Origin: Aliivibrio sp. S4MY1
GTDB lineage: Bacteria > Pseudomonadota > Gammaproteobacteria > Enterobacterales > Vibrionaceae
Direction: 5' to 3'
NCBI RefSeq assembly: GCF_028765545.1
Contig: NZ_JARACP010000004.1
Location: forward strand, 186,001 to 250,000
Length of the DNA stretch: 64,000 nucleotides
The notes under the pieces are model-generated. The model was not told where the DNA came from. It saw only the letters and a program-made list of their open reading frames with translations, and ran no database searches. The translations under genes were made by a program, and so were the position numbers. Positions 45,714 through 54,711 of this stretch are shown in pieces (position 1 is the stretch's first letter; the number at the start of each line of letters is the position of its first letter).

Positions 45714-47302
45714 TAATGAATGATATTGTAATTCTAGAACTTTTTGATGCTAAGGGGTATAAACAACGAGTAGAAATTATTCAGAAAGATTCAGATAATA
45801 TTTCGGTTGATTTATCAAAATACTTTATGAGTTCACATAAAGTATGTCGAAAACTAAATAAAGTAATGTTTGATAAATTTAGTGGTTCGACGGAACCTAG
45901 CCTATATATTAGCTTACTAAAATTAGCAGATAAAGACCTTTTTGAATGCTGTAGATTATTAGAAGTAGTTAAATACTATAAAAGTAAAAATAAAAATATC
46001 TTAATTAAGACAGGGAGACGAGATTTACTTGAAGATATTATTGATTTACTTAAGGTAGATCTTGACGGTGTCAAAATTGAAAGTGTTAAATCAAAGAAAA
46101 GCATAATCAAACATGTTTTTGGTAAATTAGTAAAACTCTCTATTTTTTGCCTTAATCGATTTAGAGTCAAAAGCTATACGACTCAAAAGATATTTTTTTT
46201 ATATGACGGTAAAATATCTTTTGAGTATGCTAAACCGTACCTCAATAACTGCATAACATATCCATTTCTAACAGGGAAAAATAGTTATAAGAATATTTGT
46301 TATGATCAGGATTATTTTATAAATTATAAGTTTGTTTGTCATGAACTTATGATTAAATCGTTTAAAAGATTTAGACAAAATCGTAAATCAATATTAAATA
46401 CTAGTACACCTATCGCGTTAAAAAAACTTTTAATCCATCATTTATCTGAACTAGAAATACAAGTATTATGTTTTGAAAGTTTAACCATTAAGTTTGATTC
46501 ATTGGAAAATATTCTAGGGCTTTTTGATGCATACCCTTGTATCGACTATGTAACTAAGGTTTTAAATGATGAATTTGGAGTAAGAACAACTTGTATACCA
46601 CATGGAGTAAACTTTAAATATAAAGTTCATTATATTTCGTACGGAACTAATATTTATTCTTTTTGGAGTAATGACCACAAAAACCGTTTAGCTCAAAGTG
46701 TTATATATAATAACTCAGCAGATAAGATTATAACAGGTAATGTACTATTTAGTTCTATGTCTAATGAAACTAAGCCAGAAAATATAAATGATAAGAGTAT
46801 CTTGGTTGTAGGTGAATACTTTTCTATAGATGGTTTATACTCATCTCCATTTAATGAAGAGCATACAAGAAGAATGATGTTCACTTTGAAGAAGTTTGTT
46901 TTAGATAATTTAGATGTAACGATAAAAATTCGTACAAGACTCAATGATGAATACGCACAAATATGTGCTGAGTATCAATGTGATAATATTACGATCGTTA
47001 GCCCAGAGGTATCAATTGAAGAAGAAATAATGAGTAGTTCTCTAATTATTTCAGTTTTTTCAAATGTATTACACGAAGCTTTGATAATGAGAAAACCAGT
47101 CCTTCAAGTTAATATGTTAGGTATAGAAAACTATAGAGATTTAGCAAGTGATGGATTGGTTAACTATGCAACGGATGAAGGTGAGTTATATTTAGCTCTG
47201 AGAAACTGGAAAATAGGTAATTTAAAACGTATTGATTATGAATTACACGAAAGGAAATATTGCAATCGGTTGATATTTAAACCCATCAAATTAATGGTTT
47301 AA
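45710..47302 (+). CDS. Surface-polysaccharide protein, possible GT-B transferase, family not recognised
   Basis: The 530-residue protein has no membrane helix that I can support. Its C-terminal third looks like a GT-B donor domain: SLIISVFSNVLHEALIMRKP (about residues 444-463) resembles the acceptor/donor segment of CDP-glycerol or surface-carbohydrate transferases. The N-terminal half is Lys-rich and unfamiliar. ATG at 45710 overlaps the previous stop; another at 45716 is possible. GGAG lies 5 bases before 45710. Function inside the cluster is unknown, but its place among transferases points to chain building. Confidence 0.78.
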   Translation: MIMNDIVILELFDAKGYKQRVEIIQKDSDNISVDLSKYFMSSHKVCRKLNKVMFDKFSGSTEPSLYISLLKLADKDLFECCRLLEVVKYYKSKNKNILIKTGRRDLLEDIIDLLKVDLDGVKIESVKSKKSIIKHVFGKLVKLSIFCLNRFRVKSYTTQKIFFLYDGKISFEYAKPYLNNCITYPFLTGKNSYKNICYDQDYFINYKFVCHELMIKSFKRFRQNRKSILNTSTPIALKKLLIHHLSELEIQVLCFESLTIKFDSLENILGLFDAYPCIDYVTKVLNDEFGVRTTCIPHGVNFKYKVHYISYGTNIYSFWSNDHKNRLAQSVIYNNSADKIITGNVLFSSMSNETKPENINDKSILVVGEYFSIDGLYSSPFNEEHTRRMMFTLKKFVLDNLDVTIKIRTRLNDEYAQICAEYQCDNITIVSPEVSIEEEIMSSSLIISVFSNVLHEALIMRKPVLQVNMLGIENYRDLASDGLVNYATDEGELYLALRNWKIGNLKRIDYELHERKYCNRLIFKPIKLMV

Positions 47303-47306
47303 TAAA

Positions 47307-48635
47307 TTGAATCTAATAAAAACAATAATCAAACATGCGTCAAAATATTTTACTGGTTCTATAATTGCATCAGTAGCCACATTTCTAATGATGAAATATT
47401 ATACGCATGTTTTTACTCCTGAGCAATTTGGGATTCTCTCATTGTATTTGATTGTGTTTAAATACTTTATAACAATATGTTCCTTAGATGTTCAAAGTAG
47501 TGTTAGTCGTTTATATTTTGATTATAAAGATAAAGAAAGGAAAGTTTATATATCAACGGTATTCTGGTTTCTAGTTACTATTTGTAGTGTGGTCTTGATT
47601 TTAGGTATGTTTTTATCTGAAAAAATTTCAATCTTGATCTACCCTGAAACTGAAGACATGTTTATTCTTACTATTATTGCTGCAATATTCTCTGTATTTT
47701 TAACCTTCTTTACTCGTATACTTTATAATGAGCAAAAATCAACAATTCTATTGAAGCAGTCGATTTTACAGACAACTCTTAATCATGGATTATCGGTGAT
47801 TTTTATAGCATGCTCAAGTTTAGGGCTTTTGGGACGGCTATTAGGCCAGACATTAGCATCAATGCTCTCGTTATTGTATAACTATATTGTTGCGAATCGG
47901 ATTGGAATTGTTTCTATTTCACGATCTTTTCAAATGAGCATGCTGAAATCTACATTATTATTATCGATGCCTACTTTGTTATTAGCAGTGCAAAGTATGG
48001 TTTTTCTCTATATGGACCGATTCTTAATAAAGTATTATATTGGAGAAAATGCGTTAGGTATATATTCATTTGCATTTATGCTTGGGCAAGGACTAGCTAT
48101 TTTATACGAAGCTATTTATCAAGCTATTCTTCCTGATGTGTATAAAAAACTAAAAACTGATTATGAATCATCATTAAAAACAATTCATATTTTTTTTAAA
48201 AAGTACTTTGTATTTGTATTTGTTATCACAATATGTATTTCTTACTTTAGTGACGTTATATTAGTGGTTATATCTAATCCTAATTACTATGAGTCTTCAA
48301 AAGTTATACCTTATATAATGTTTGGTTTCATGATGGGTGGGTTGTATAAAATACCAACATTGGTAATTAATTTCCATAAAAAAATATGGATTTATCCAAT
48401 AGCTAGTATGTTTTCTTCAATGATTAACTTGGTGTTGAATATATTATTAATTCCTATATTAGGCATAATAGGTGCAGCTTTGGCAAGTTTTTTGGGTTTG
48501 TTTGTTTATTCTTCTATTTTACAGATATACACAAATAAATATTATTTAGAGAAGAGAGGATGGTGGGTTTTAATTAGTTACGCTACAGTATTTATTATTG
48601 TTATGGGTAATTTTTTTATGGATATAAATGTATAG
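47307..48635 (+). CDS. wzx: Polysaccharide flippase (Wzx/MATE-like)
   Basis: The 442-residue protein has about 12 membrane helices and the Wzx-type pattern (KYFTGSIIASVATFLMMKYY near the start and YTHVFTPEQFGILSLY near residue 31). It would move the lipid-linked repeat unit to the periplasm. The start is a TTG at 47307 without a clear ribosome-binding site; this start is inferred because other in-frame ATGs (residue 38) would remove the first helix. It follows the previous gene by 4 bases. Confidence 0.88.
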   Translation: MNLIKTIIKHASKYFTGSIIASVATFLMMKYYTHVFTPEQFGILSLYLIVFKYFITICSLDVQSSVSRLYFDYKDKERKVYISTVFWFLVTICSVVLILGMFLSEKISILIYPETEDMFILTIIAAIFSVFLTFFTRILYNEQKSTILLKQSILQTTLNHGLSVIFIACSSLGLLGRLLGQTLASMLSLLYNYIVANRIGIVSISRSFQMSMLKSTLLLSMPTLLLAVQSMVFLYMDRFLIKYYIGENALGIYSFAFMLGQGLAILYEAIYQAILPDVYKKLKTDYESSLKTIHIFFKKYFVFVFVITICISYFSDVILVVISNPNYYESSKVIPYIMFGFMMGGLYKIPTLVINFHKKIWIYPIASMFSSMINLVLNILLIPILGIIGAALASFLGLFVYSSILQIYTNKYYLEKRGWWVLISYATVFIIVMGNFFMDINV

Positions 48636-48763
48636 TATAGTATAGTATTTATTTTTATGAATATATTATACACCTCAGTGTTGTTAAATTTAATGGTATT
48701 TAATTAACATTCAAGGGTAAATATCAATTATATATGGGTTCGTTTTTAAAGTTAGGATTTCTT

Positions 48764-49498
48764 ATGAATGAAGTAGATTTAGTAAAACACTATGAGAAAG
48801 TTTTTTCTGATAAGTATGGCCGACATTATCAAATGCAAGAAATATTCCCTGAATTATTAAAAGATTCCAAGGTATTAGATTATGGGTGTGGCTGGGGTGG
48901 AGTAAGCTCTCTTTTCGTGACAAAGTATGGGGCTAGTGTAGATGCTGTTGATTTATGTCAGGATTCTTTAGATTTGGCTTCCAAGGTGAATTATCATGCT
49001 AATATTAACTATGTTCATTTAAAAAACTTTAAATTCCCTAGTTTAGAGTATGATTTAATATTTAGCTCTCAAGTTATTGAACATGTTCATAATCCAGGTA
49101 CATACTTAAATAATATAAATAAGATGCTTAAAGATGAAGGTAAACTTGTTATAGGTCTTCCTAACGGTTGTAATTTTAATTTATTTTTAGAACAGTTTTT
49201 TATGTCTAAAGAAAGAATTATCAAACGTTCACAGCAAAAAATTAATAACTATAATAAAGGTATGGACCATATTAACTCATGGGATATTCAGCACTTTATT
49301 ACATTATGTGCATCTTGCGGATTTAAAGTGGTTGATTTTATTCCAACAGAAGGTACACCTTTATTTAATCAATTTAGAAAAATCCCTTTAATTGGTAATT
49401 ACATATATCGATTAAAATGGCTAAAAACCAGAATGTCATATACAATGTTTTTCTTATTAGAAAAAGAAAAACAAGTAGATATTGGTTTTAATGATTAA
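48764..49498 (+). CDS. Class I SAM-dependent methyltransferase
   Basis: The 244-residue protein has motif I LDYGCGWGGVSSLF (about residues 40-53), VDAVDLCQDSL as motif II region, and SSQVIEHVHNPGTYL as post-II. It looks like a UbiG/COQ3-type methyltransferase. I chose the ATG at 48764, with AGGA at good spacing. An ATG at 48734 in frame has none. Together with the methyltransferase at 52661-53596 and metK it suggests methylation of the glycan. Confidence 0.85.
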   Translation: MNEVDLVKHYEKVFSDKYGRHYQMQEIFPELLKDSKVLDYGCGWGGVSSLFVTKYGASVDAVDLCQDSLDLASKVNYHANINYVHLKNFKFPSLEYDLIFSSQVIEHVHNPGTYLNNINKMLKDEGKLVIGLPNGCNFNLFLEQFFMSKERIIKRSQQKINNYNKGMDHINSWDIQHFITLCASCGFKVVDFIPTEGTPLFNQFRKIPLIGNYIYRLKWLKTRMSYTMFFLLEKEKQVDIGFND

Positions 49499-49689
49499 TT
49501 GTAACGAGAGTGTGTTTTTTTTGCGCGTATGTTTTTGATGTTTTATTTAGTGCATATTTGAATCTTCGCTAGTACATAGCGCTCCGTTCTGAATTACTAT
49601 GGATAAATAACACTTAGACATGTTGCTTTTCCAACTTACAAAGTTACTCGTTTATATTTTTAGAATATAGTTAAGTCTAACGTAAAAAA

Positions 49690-49700
49690 GGGGGGGGGGG
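49690..49700 (+). repeat. Poly-G tract (11 G) just before a glycosyltransferase start codon
   Basis: Eleven G lie directly in front of AGTAAATAATG, so the ribosome-binding site GGGAG of the downstream transferase is the end of the tract. A TAA in frame just before the ATG rules out a longer protein. Length change here would alter leader and ribosome-site context but not the reading frame. Confidence 0.9.
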
Positions 49701-49708
49701 AGTAAATA

Positions 49709-50779
49709 ATGAATATTGCATATTTACTATCTCATGATATAACAAGGAATGATGGTGTTACTTTAAAGATACTCACACAGGTGAGTGAGTGGGGTAAGCA
49801 AGGGCATAATGTCAAAGTATTTTGTCAAGTGCCATCAAAAGGTGACAGTATTCTTAAAGCAAATCAATATGATGTGGGTAATTCGTATATTAAGTCTCGC
49901 TTGTATTCAAATAAAGCACTTTTAAATGATGTTGCTGATTTTAATCCAGATGTGGTTTATTTCCGTTATGATACCTATAGTCAAACTATTCGAACTTTAC
50001 TATGTAAGTACAGTGTAGTTACTGAAATTAATACAAATGACTTGTCTGAATTTTATGTTTTATTTAAAAAAGAAAAAACAGTTAAATCTTTTATTCGCTA
50101 TATGATTTATATTTTATTTAGAGGCGCCATTTTTAATAATGTCAAAGGAATTGTTTCGGTTACTAAAGAATTGTCTTTGAATAAAAATATTTCAAAATAT
50201 AACAAGCAGTCTATAGCTATTTCTAATAGTATTAATATCGATGATTTTACTACAATAAAAAGACCTGGATATAATCGAAAGGGTGTTTTTTTTATTGGTA
50301 CACCAAATCAGCCATGGCATGGAGTTGACTTTATAGAAGAGCTAGCATCTAATTTAACTCAAATTGATTTTCATATAATTGGTATTGAGGGGCGGGGGGG
50401 GCATAACCTACATTATCATGGATATTTAGGAAGAAAAGAATATCAAAACATTATGAAGGAATGCTGTGTCTGTATCGGTTCTTTAGCTATGTATCGAAAT
50501 GATATGTATGAATCAAATTCTCTTAAGGTCAGAGAATATATTGCAGGTGGTTTTCCTGTTATATTAGGTTGTAAAGACTCAGCGTATATTGATGAAAAAC
50601 AACCTCACTGGATGAAAATTGTTGATACTCGTTACGGCCTTGATATTGAAAGTTTAGAGCAATTTATTGATAATTATAAAGATTTTGTTATTCCTGATGA
50701 ACAGAAGTGGCTGATATCTTCACAATACAATGAAAATAGAAGATTACAATTTATAGAGAGTGTAGTATGCAGTGATTAG
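49709..50779 (+). CDS. Glycosyltransferase family 1/4-like (GT-B fold)
   Basis: The 356-residue protein starts MNIAYLLSHDITRNDGVTLK, a typical GT4 N-terminus with a GT-B layout (VYFRYDTYSQTIRTLL; SLKVREYIAGGFPVILG at about residues 271-287 as donor site). It carries a run of eight G at 50394-50401 inside the coding sequence (residues EGRGGHN). Its start site is controlled by an 11-G tract. It is preceded by a 210-base gap (49499-49708) in which I see no gene. Substrate unknown. Confidence 0.85.
   Translation: MNIAYLLSHDITRNDGVTLKILTQVSEWGKQGHNVKVFCQVPSKGDSILKANQYDVGNSYIKSRLYSNKALLNDVADFNPDVVYFRYDTYSQTIRTLLCKYSVVTEINTNDLSEFYVLFKKEKTVKSFIRYMIYILFRGAIFNNVKGIVSVTKELSLNKNISKYNKQSIAISNSINIDDFTTIKRPGYNRKGVFFIGTPNQPWHGVDFIEELASNLTQIDFHIIGIEGRGGHNLHYHGYLGRKEYQNIMKECCVCIGSLAMYRNDMYESNSLKVREYIAGGFPVILGCKDSAYIDEKQPHWMKIVDTRYGLDIESLEQFIDNYKDFVIPDEQKWLISSQYNENRRLQFIESVVCSD
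50394..50401 (+). repeat. Poly-G tract (8 G) inside the glycosyltransferase gene
   Basis: Eight G occur in GAGGGGCGGGGGGGGCAT, coding for EGRGGH. A one-base change would frameshift the last 40 percent of the protein. Confidence 0.9.
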
Positions 50780-50942
50780 TGATAACTACAATTTCTTAAT
50801 TTATTATTCAATATTAAATTTCTTTCTGTTTGTTTTATTATTAGCAATTAATTTTTATGCTCAAGATTCTAGTAATAAATGGCTGTGTGGGGGGGGGGGT
50901 AATAATACTATACTGTATTTTCTTTTCTTTTCGTACAGCTGA
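50772..50942 (+). other. Detached N-terminal part of the wzy-like gene (56 codons, out of frame with the rest)
   Basis: A frame opens at GTG 50772, overlapping the stop of the previous gene by eight bases. It encodes ISDNYNFLIYYSILNFFLF and onwards (one clear membrane helix), then QDSSNKWLC, and runs into the 11-G tract. With 11 G it stops at TGA 50940. Removing one G (or adding two) would join it to the wzy-like frame, giving about 355 residues with the usual first helix. AGAGAG lies 11 bases upstream. Confidence 0.75.
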
Positions 50943-51840
50943 TATTGGTAGTGATGCTGGGAATTATGTTTTATTAATTGATAATTCCGCTGCGTTATCG
51001 CAAGATATGTCCCCTATGATTAAAATAATCGCATCTGTTGTGGGTTTTTTAGGGGGAGGGGAAGCTCTTTTCTTTTTTGCTATTTCGATGTTAATTTGTA
51101 TTACTATCCTATATGCTTTTTATAGATTAGAGAGGAAAGATTTCTTAGTTGTATTTGCAACCTTTACTGTTAGTTTCTTGTTTGTAAATATTAATGTTAA
51201 TATATTTAGACAGGGCATTGCCATTGCATTTGGGACTTTAGCCCTGAGCTATCTTATAGAAAAGCGTTATATAAAGTATCTGTTGTTCGTCATTCTAGCT
51301 ACGTTTACTCATACTAGTGCAGTTATTCTTTTATTATCATTCATGTTGGTGTTTTTTATGCGTAGTAAATGCTATATATTTATATATATAGCATGCTGCG
51401 CTGTTTTTTATATGCTTGATATGAGTTTGGCGCAGATTGTATTTCATTTTAAGGAAAACCATTGGTCTTTCGCTCGCTTATATTGGTATTTAACTTGGAA
51501 TAAGAGTAATGTATTTACTTTGAAGCACATCTATTATTTATATTTGATTATTATTATCATTTTCTTATCCGTTTTTGAACGATTGAATGATAAGCAAGTT
51601 CGATTATTTTTGGTGTTTTTGACTATTCCTAGCATAATGACAATATTTAGAATTGATGCTTTTTTGGTCGATCGTTTTACGTTTTATTTTATTCCTGTAT
51701 CTGTTTTGTTAACATTCCAATTATTTAAAATTTTCAACCTAAGAAATAATGTTTATGTACAAGCTCTTTTTGTTATTTCTTTATATTTTTGGTTGGTTAA
51801 GAGTATCTTACAATTCAATATTTGGTGGGGGGGAGTATGA
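50857..51840 (+). CDS. wzy: O-antigen/capsule polymerase-like protein (EpsG/Wzy family), phase-variable by poly-G
   Basis: The frame from ATG 50857 gives 327 residues with about nine membrane helices and the EpsG-type motif FRTADIGSDAGNYVLLID (about residues 26-43). It is the only Wzy candidate in the locus. The ATG has no ribosome-binding site and the first helix expected for the family is missing. That helix is present in another frame upstream (50772-50942), separated by the 11-G run at 50889-50899. I therefore think the gene is a contingency locus in the off or reduced state. In this form it might be made poorly or not at all. Confidence 0.8.
   Translation: MLKILVINGCVGGGVIILYCIFFSFRTADIGSDAGNYVLLIDNSAALSQDMSPMIKIIASVVGFLGGGEALFFFAISMLICITILYAFYRLERKDFLVVFATFTVSFLFVNINVNIFRQGIAIAFGTLALSYLIEKRYIKYLLFVILATFTHTSAVILLLSFMLVFFMRSKCYIFIYIACCAVFYMLDMSLAQIVFHFKENHWSFARLYWYLTWNKSNVFTLKHIYYLYLIIIIIFLSVFERLNDKQVRLFLVFLTIPSIMTIFRIDAFLVDRFTFYFIPVSVLLTFQLFKIFNLRNNVYVQALFVISLYFWLVKSILQFNIWWGGV
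50889..50899 (+). repeat. Poly-G tract (11 G) inside the wzy-like gene
   Basis: Eleven consecutive G near the 5' end of the polymerase gene shift the frame between the upstream helix and the body of the protein. A tract of 10 or 13 G would give one open frame. Confidence 0.9.
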
Positions 51841-52655
51841 CAGTAGAAGTATTATTATCAACATATAATGGCGAAGCCTATCTTCAAGAACAGCTTGACT
51901 CTTTAGTCTCCCAAAGCTGCAATGATTTTTTTGTTACCATCCGTGATGATGGTTCTAGTGATGCAACTATATCGATTATTGAAGAATATATTTTTCGATA
52001 TCCGGAACTGTTTTTTTTGTCTACAGCGGATAAAGGTAATCTGAAGGCTGCCGGTAGTTTCATGGCCTTGATTAGAGCGAGTACGGCAGAATACGTTATG
52101 CTGTGTGATCAAGATGATATTTGGGATCCTGAAAAGATTGAGATTTCTCTAAGGAAAATAAAGCAATTAGAGCAAGAAGATGCTTCAATACCAATCTTAG
52201 TCTTTTCTGATCTTAGGTTGATGGATAACTCTGGAAATGTATTCTGCGAATCTTTTTGGGAGTTTCAAAGTCTGGACTGCCAAGTTGCAAAGGACTGGCG
52301 TAAGTTGTTAACTCTTAATGTTGTCACTGGCTGCACTGTTATTATAAATAGAATGGCCATTAGTGTATCTTTACCGTTTGCTCTCCCTGAGATGCTGCAT
52401 GACCATTGGATTGCTGTAAATGTTTCGAGGTATGGTAAGATAGGCTACATCCCTTCAGCAACTATTTCGTATCGACAGCATTCTTCGAATGTTGAAGGGG
52501 CCCACAGGTTTTCAATACGTTATGTTTTACGTAAGTCTCAAAATTCATTACGGATATTGAATCTATTGTATAAAAAAAGCTGTTATTTTAATCAGGTCAG
52601 CTTTTTAACACTTTGTTTTTATAAAGTAACTCTTAATTTTAAAAGGTTTTTTTAA
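51837..52655 (+). CDS. Family 2 glycosyltransferase (rhamnosyltransferase-like)
   Basis: The 272-residue GT-A enzyme starts MTVEVLLSTYNGEAYLQEQL and has the metal motif LCDQDDIWDP (about residues 90-99), typical of rhamnosyltransferases of the RfbG/RgpF-like GT2 group. I chose the ATG at 51837, which overlaps the wzy stop (ATGA). GGGGAG just upstream is part of a 7-G run (51827-51833). With rmlBADC in the operon, rhamnose is a plausible donor sugar, but the link is inferred. Confidence 0.87.
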   Translation: MTVEVLLSTYNGEAYLQEQLDSLVSQSCNDFFVTIRDDGSSDATISIIEEYIFRYPELFFLSTADKGNLKAAGSFMALIRASTAEYVMLCDQDDIWDPEKIEISLRKIKQLEQEDASIPILVFSDLRLMDNSGNVFCESFWEFQSLDCQVAKDWRKLLTLNVVTGCTVIINRMAISVSLPFALPEMLHDHWIAVNVSRYGKIGYIPSATISYRQHSSNVEGAHRFSIRYVLRKSQNSLRILNLLYKKSCYFNQVSFLTLCFYKVTLNFKRFF

Positions 52656-52660
52656 CCACT

Positions 52661-53596
52661 ATGAACGAAAAACTTACCTGTCTAATATGTGACTCTTCTG
52701 ATTGGCATATGTACTGTAAAATTGATAATGGCAATCATGATGTATTGATATGCAAGCAATGTTCTTTTTGCCAACTTTCTCCAATTCCGACAAAGGGAGA
52801 GTTGGATTTATTCTATGCTAGTAAATATAGAGATCAATATTCAAATCAAAATACAGTAGATAAAAATGTTATTAGTTATGAACAACTAAGGGCCGATAGA
52901 ATACTCAAGGTTCTGCGCCCTTACTTTAGTAAGGACTCTAGGAATATCTTGGATATTGGATGCAGCAGCGGAACGTTATTACAGAATATTGCTACTCTTT
53001 GTGATGATAAGCCAATTATCCATGGTATAGAAATGAATGATAATTATAGGAAGCATATAATAAAAGAAGGCATTGCTTCGGAAGACAATATTTCTAATCA
53101 AGATATAGGTACATATTACCTTGGAAAAGAAGGAAAGTTTGATTTTATTTCTATAGTCCATGTATTAGAGCATCTGCAAAATCCTGGAGATGCGCTTTAC
53201 TCTATCCATAATTTATTGTCAGATAACGGTAGGTTATACATTGAAGTTCCTAATATGAAAACACCTTATGCTAAATTGGTAGGTGAGTATTTTATTTTAT
53301 ACCATCTTTACTATTTTACAGGGTATACATTAGAGAAACTGTTGAATAAATATGGCTTCAATATTATCAAGTCCCAACAAATTGCAAATACTAGTGTTTG
53401 TTTTATTTGCGAAAAAGGAGCAATCACAGAGATAGATAAGTCAGAATCAAAACAAGAGTTTCAGAAAGTATTATCACGGTTGACGTATTATAAAGTTACC
53501 TTCCCAATCCGGAAATTGCGGCCACATGTTATACGAACTTTGGATTTACTAGGAGTTAAAGAGTTAGCAAAATCTCTTTTAAAACGAGATCAATAA
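52661..53596 (+). CDS. Class I SAM-dependent methyltransferase with N-terminal Cys motif
   Basis: The 311-residue protein has an N-terminal CLIC-X(n)-CKQCSFCQL zinc-ribbon-like part (about residues 7-45), then motif I LDIGCSSGTLLQNI (about 98-111) and post-I IHGIEMN and SIVHVLEHLQNPGDAL. This layout is common in C- or O-methyltransferases of sugar loci. It begins 5 bases after the transferase gene. The methylated position is unknown. Confidence 0.83.
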   Translation: MNEKLTCLICDSSDWHMYCKIDNGNHDVLICKQCSFCQLSPIPTKGELDLFYASKYRDQYSNQNTVDKNVISYEQLRADRILKVLRPYFSKDSRNILDIGCSSGTLLQNIATLCDDKPIIHGIEMNDNYRKHIIKEGIASEDNISNQDIGTYYLGKEGKFDFISIVHVLEHLQNPGDALYSIHNLLSDNGRLYIEVPNMKTPYAKLVGEYFILYHLYYFTGYTLEKLLNKYGFNIIKSQQIANTSVCFICEKGAITEIDKSESKQEFQKVLSRLTYYKVTFPIRKLRPHVIRTLDLLGVKELAKSLLKRDQ

Positions 53597-53616
53597 GCTA
53601 GTAGGGGAAACTTTAA

Positions 53617-54711
53617 ATGAAAATATTAGTCACTGGCGGCGCAGGCTTTATCGGTTCAGCAGTGGTTCGTCACATTATCAGTAATACACAAGATAGCGTT
53701 ATTAACCTAGATAAATTGACTTATGCGGGTAATTTAGAATCACTATCTGATGTGAGTTCTCATGAGCGCTATGCGTTTGAACAAGTTGATATTTGTGATA
53801 GAGCTGAATTAGACCGAGTATTTTTAGATCATAAGCCAGATGCGGTAATGCACCTAGCCGCTGAGTCTCATGTTGATCGCTCTATTGATGGCCCCGCTGC
53901 TTTTATCGAAACCAATATTGTAGGCACTTATACTTTACTTGAAGCGACACGCTCTTATTGGAACACTTTAGCTGATGATAAAAAACAAGCCTTTCGTTTC
54001 CATCATATATCAACTGATGAAGTATATGGAGACTTAGAAGGAACGGATGACTTGTTTACTGAAACAACATCGTATGAGCCATCTTCACCATATTCTGCAT
54101 CAAAAGCCTCTTCTGACCATTTGGTGCGCGCTTGGCTGCGTACCTATGGATTACCAACGATGGTAACGAACTGCTCAAATAATTATGGTCCGTATCACTT
54201 CCCTGAAAAGCTCATTCCATTGATGATTTTAAATGCACTCGATGGTAAATCATTACCGGTTTACGGAAATGGTATGCAAATTCGTGATTGGTTATTTGTT
54301 GAAGACCACGCACGTGCTTTATATAAAGTGGTGATGGAAGGTGTAGTAGGTGAAACCTACAATATTGGTGGCCATAACGAAAAAGCAAACATTGACGTTG
54401 TTAAAACTATTTGTTCATTACTTGAAGAGTTAGTTCCTAATAAACCAGAAGGTGTTAATCATTATCTTGATTTAATTACCTATGTAACAGACCGCCCTGG
54501 GCACGATGTTCGCTACGCCATTGATGCATCGAAAATTGAGCGTGAGCTAGGCTGGAAACCAGAAGAAACATTTGAATCAGGCATTCGTAAAACCGTTGAA
54601 TGGTATTTAGATAACAAACAATGGTGGTCTCGCGTGCTAGATGGCTCTTATGCCGGAGAGCGTTTAGGCGTATCTTCAAAGTCTATAGAAATTGAAAAGG
54701 CGGCTAAATAA
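53617..54711 (+). CDS. rmlB: dTDP-glucose 4,6-dehydratase
   Basis: RmlB performs the second step of dTDP-L-rhamnose synthesis. The 364-residue SDR protein has [16 protein letters not shown] (residues 4-19), STDEVYGDL and the catalytic [12 protein letters not shown] (Tyr and Lys near 168-172). It begins the rmlBADC block and ends overlapping rmlA (TAATG). GC content rises here compared with the genes before, so this block may have a separate origin. Confidence 0.95.
   Translation: MKILVTGGAGFIGSAVVRHIISNTQDSVINLDKLTYAGNLESLSDVSSHERYAFEQVDICDRAELDRVFLDHKPDAVMHLAAESHVDRSIDGPAAFIETNIVGTYTLLEATRSYWNTLADDKKQAFRFHHISTDEVYGDLEGTDDLFTETTSYEPSSPYSASKASSDHLVRAWLRTYGLPTMVTNCSNNYGPYHFPEKLIPLMILNALDGKSLPVYGNGMQIRDWLFVEDHARALYKVVMEGVVGETYNIGGHNEKANIDVVKTICSLLEELVPNKPEGVNHYLDLITYVTDRPGHDVRYAIDASKIERELGWKPEETFESGIRKTVEWYLDNKQWWSRVLDGSYAGERLGVSSKSIEIEKAAK

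Noticed and set aside
50857-50888. ATG 50857 as a true wzy start
   Set aside because: It has no ribosome-binding site and skips the family's first helix; I keep it only as the frame boundary of the intact part.
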